Positions 62,725 to 64,000 of a stretch of DNA of 64,000 nucleotides are shown here, one piece after another. Below the pieces are notes generated by a model. It was not told the DNA's origin. It made no database searches and worked only from the letters and a program-made list of their open reading frames with translations. Numbering within the stretch: the stretch's first letter is position 1; each line of letters begins with the position of its first letter. The stretch spans positions 61,236 to 125,235 of the forward strand of contig CBFHOH010000013.1 in the NCBI GenBank assembly GCA_965657335.1, given 5' to 3'. The DNA is from UBA4582 sp965657335 (lineage in GTDB: Bacteria; Pseudomonadota; Gammaproteobacteria; Pseudomonadales; Azotimanducaceae). The translations under genes were made by a program, and so were the position numbers.

Positions 62725-63999
62725 CTATGCGCCCTGTTTGCTCTGTCGCAGCAGGCTTCCTGCGCGATAGTAATGAAATGCACCCCATATGATGACAACA
62801 AGTGTAGTCATCAGTCCGTAACGTAACCCGTCAATACCATAAGCCGGCGTAAATACATCGCTGAAAAATCCAACGCTAAAGGGGCCAACCCCAAGACCGA
62901 TGATATTGGTGATGAACAGATTAATTGCCGCAGCAACAGATCGCATCTCTGTCGGTGTCTGATTCTGAATGAGTGCAAAACTCGGTGCAACGTATACGGT
63001 TCCTAATGCAGCGGGTAACGCGTATGCCCATACAGCACCAGTCTGAGCGGCAGCGGAGAAACACAAATACAAAAAAGGAAGGCCTACAATGCTGACAATA
63101 GCCACAACCCATGGCAACCATTGTTCACCATGTCTCGCAGACAAGAAGTCCGCAAGTCGTCCCCCAAGATAAATACCAATCGCGCCGCCCACACCAATGA
63201 ACAAAGCAAGGTAGGTTCCGACTTCGCCAGTGCCCATGCCATGAATTCTCACCAAATAAATAGGCACCCAGATGACCGCTGCATAACCGGTAAATGATAT
63301 TAGCGCACCGGCCGCAACGATATTTCGCAAAATGCGGTTACCTGCCATAAATTTGACCACAGTCCAAAATGGCGGAGGCGCTATGACTGGCGGCTTTTCT
63401 CCCTCGGCATCGGCATATCCCCGAGGAGGTTCAGTTAAGGTGAAACGGACCAGCGCCGCTATCAGTATTCCCGGCAGTCCCACAACGACAAAAGCCGTTC
63501 GCCAACCGTACCATTCATTAATCCAGCCACCGACAAGAAAACCGATCAGTATGCCCCAGTTAATACCTGTACCGAACACCGCCATCGCCGTCGCCCGCTC
63601 CTCTTTTGGATACAAATCGGCAATGATTGAATGAGACGGCGGGTTGGACCCTGCTTCGCCGACGCCCACCCCGATGCGAAGCAACAACAATTGAGTAAAG
63701 TTAGCTGCAGCACCACAAAGAGCCGTCATTCCACTCCAGAGAAATACAGAGAATGAAATAAGATTCCTGCGATTTCGGCGGTCGGCCCACATCGCCATGG
63801 GCATACCTAATGTTGCATAAAAGACAGCAAACATAATGCCAGTGAGCAGGCCCAGTTGTGTGTCACTGATCTGCAGCGATTCTTTGATAGGTTGGCCCAG
63901 AATACCCATAATCTGTCGATCGACATGACTGGAAGTGAATACAAGCACTAGCACAAAAAGCGTGTAGTTCTTCTGTCGATCAGTAATTTTCTCGCTCAT
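62725..63999 (-). CDS. MFS transporter (spinster-like)
   Basis: This 424-residue membrane transporter has 12 predicted segments. VFTSSHVDRQIMGILGQPIKESL opens the first segment, and GMPMAMWADRRNRRNLI (A-motif), GVGVGEAGSNPPSHSIIADLYPKEERATAM (core shown as GEAGSNPPSHS) are typical of the spinster/hexuronate-like MFS group common in marine bacteria. It may import the substrate of the facing catabolic operon, but it is separately transcribed. Its ATG lies at the complement of 63997-63999, one base from the window edge, so a longer N-terminus cannot be fully excluded. Confidence 0.87.
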   Translation of the reverse strand: MSEKITDRQKNYTLFVLVLVFTSSHVDRQIMGILGQPIKESLQISDTQLGLLTGIMFAVFYATLGMPMAMWADRRNRRNLISFSVFLWSGMTALCGAAANFTQLLLLRIGVGVGEAGSNPPSHSIIADLYPKEERATAMAVFGTGINWGILIGFLVGGWINEWYGWRTAFVVVGLPGILIAALVRFTLTEPPRGYADAEGEKPPVIAPPPFWTVVKFMAGNRILRNIVAAGALISFTGYAAVIWVPIYLVRIHGMGTGEVGTYLALFIGVGGAIGIYLGGRLADFLSARHGEQWLPWVVAIVSIVGLPFLYLCFSAAAQTGAVWAYALPAALGTVYVAPSFALIQNQTPTEMRSVAAAINLFITNIIGLGVGPFSVGFFSDVFTPAYGIDGLRYGLMTTLVVIIWGAFHYYRAGSLLRQSKQGA

Positions 64000-64000
64000 G

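Noticed and set aside
1..64000. CRISPR array, insertion sequence or prophage
   Set aside because: I found no regularly spaced direct repeats, no transposase or integrase motifs and no phage structural genes in any frame.

Overview
The window comes from a Gram-negative bacterium, most likely a marine gammaproteobacterium. The pointers are a CcmABC cytochrome c maturation locus, a three-gene Na+-pumping oxaloacetate decarboxylase (OadGAB), an NhaC-type Na+/H+ antiporter, oligopeptidase A, outer-membrane beta-barrels, several lipoproteins, and many broad-range alpha/beta hydrolases, SDR, acyl-CoA dehydrogenase and TetR genes of the kind common in marine oligotrophs. I see no phage, integrase, transposase, CRISPR array or rRNA. 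One tRNA-Arg (anticodon CCT) is present. No gene looks clearly decayed; the only fragment is ccmC at the left edge.

Layout. 1-1586 (minus): ccmA-ccmB-ccmC. 1882-9496: mixed housekeeping and accessory genes: two alpha/beta hydrolases (one haloalkane-dehalogenase-like), a repeat-containing protein of unknown function, a paired TIGR04282/TIGR04283-type glycosyltransferase set, a CoA-binding protein, tRNA-Arg, SDR, PPOX-fold protein and CurA-type reductase. 9575-23226 (minus): an envelope and secretion block read in the order TPR-beta-barrel (Slam / type XI secretion-like), FecR-domain protein with a TbpB-like C-terminal barrel, 1736-residue Ig-rich lipoprotein, CBM9-DUF5916 barrel, Tat-type dipeptidase homologue, secreted metallophosphoesterase. 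23413-28210: DUF3501 plus an Fe-S oxidoreductase, then a secreted hydrolase and a beta-propeller lipoprotein. 28250-38762: D-amino-acid-type aminotransferase divergent from a single-chain biotin-dependent acyl-CoA carboxylase, then a minus-strand run NhaC / DAO-type FAD oxidase / ThDP enzyme / aromatic aminotransferase. 39110-49673: fatty acid desaturase, oligopeptidase A, GPH-type sugar symporter, aldehyde dehydrogenase, RluA-type pseudouridine synthase, OadGAB. 49828-54344: lipoprotein amidohydrolase with a coupled ABM-fold monooxygenase, UbiA/MenA-like prenyltransferase, and a TetR gene divergent from a DUF2306 membrane protein around a perfect inverted repeat. 54454-63999: acyl-CoA dehydrogenase, VOC protein, then a tight catabolic operon (TetR, two tiny orphan proteins, amidohydrolase, epoxide hydrolase, FAD monooxygenase, enoyl-CoA hydratase) facing an MFS transporter.

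How the genes may work together. Na+ handling recurs (OadGAB pump, NhaC antiporter, probable cation-coupled GPH symporter), consistent with a sodium-based marine economy. The most interesting candidate system is at 14789-23226. A Slam/T11SS-like outer-membrane translocator is followed 9 bp later by a non-lipidated protein that joins a FecR domain to a C-terminal barrel resembling Slam cargo, and then by a giant surface-type lipoprotein containing a large internal duplication. The second is the 56609-62694 operon, whose stop/start overlaps imply one pathway for an unidentified amide- or ring-containing substrate, with two uncharacterised small proteins built into it.
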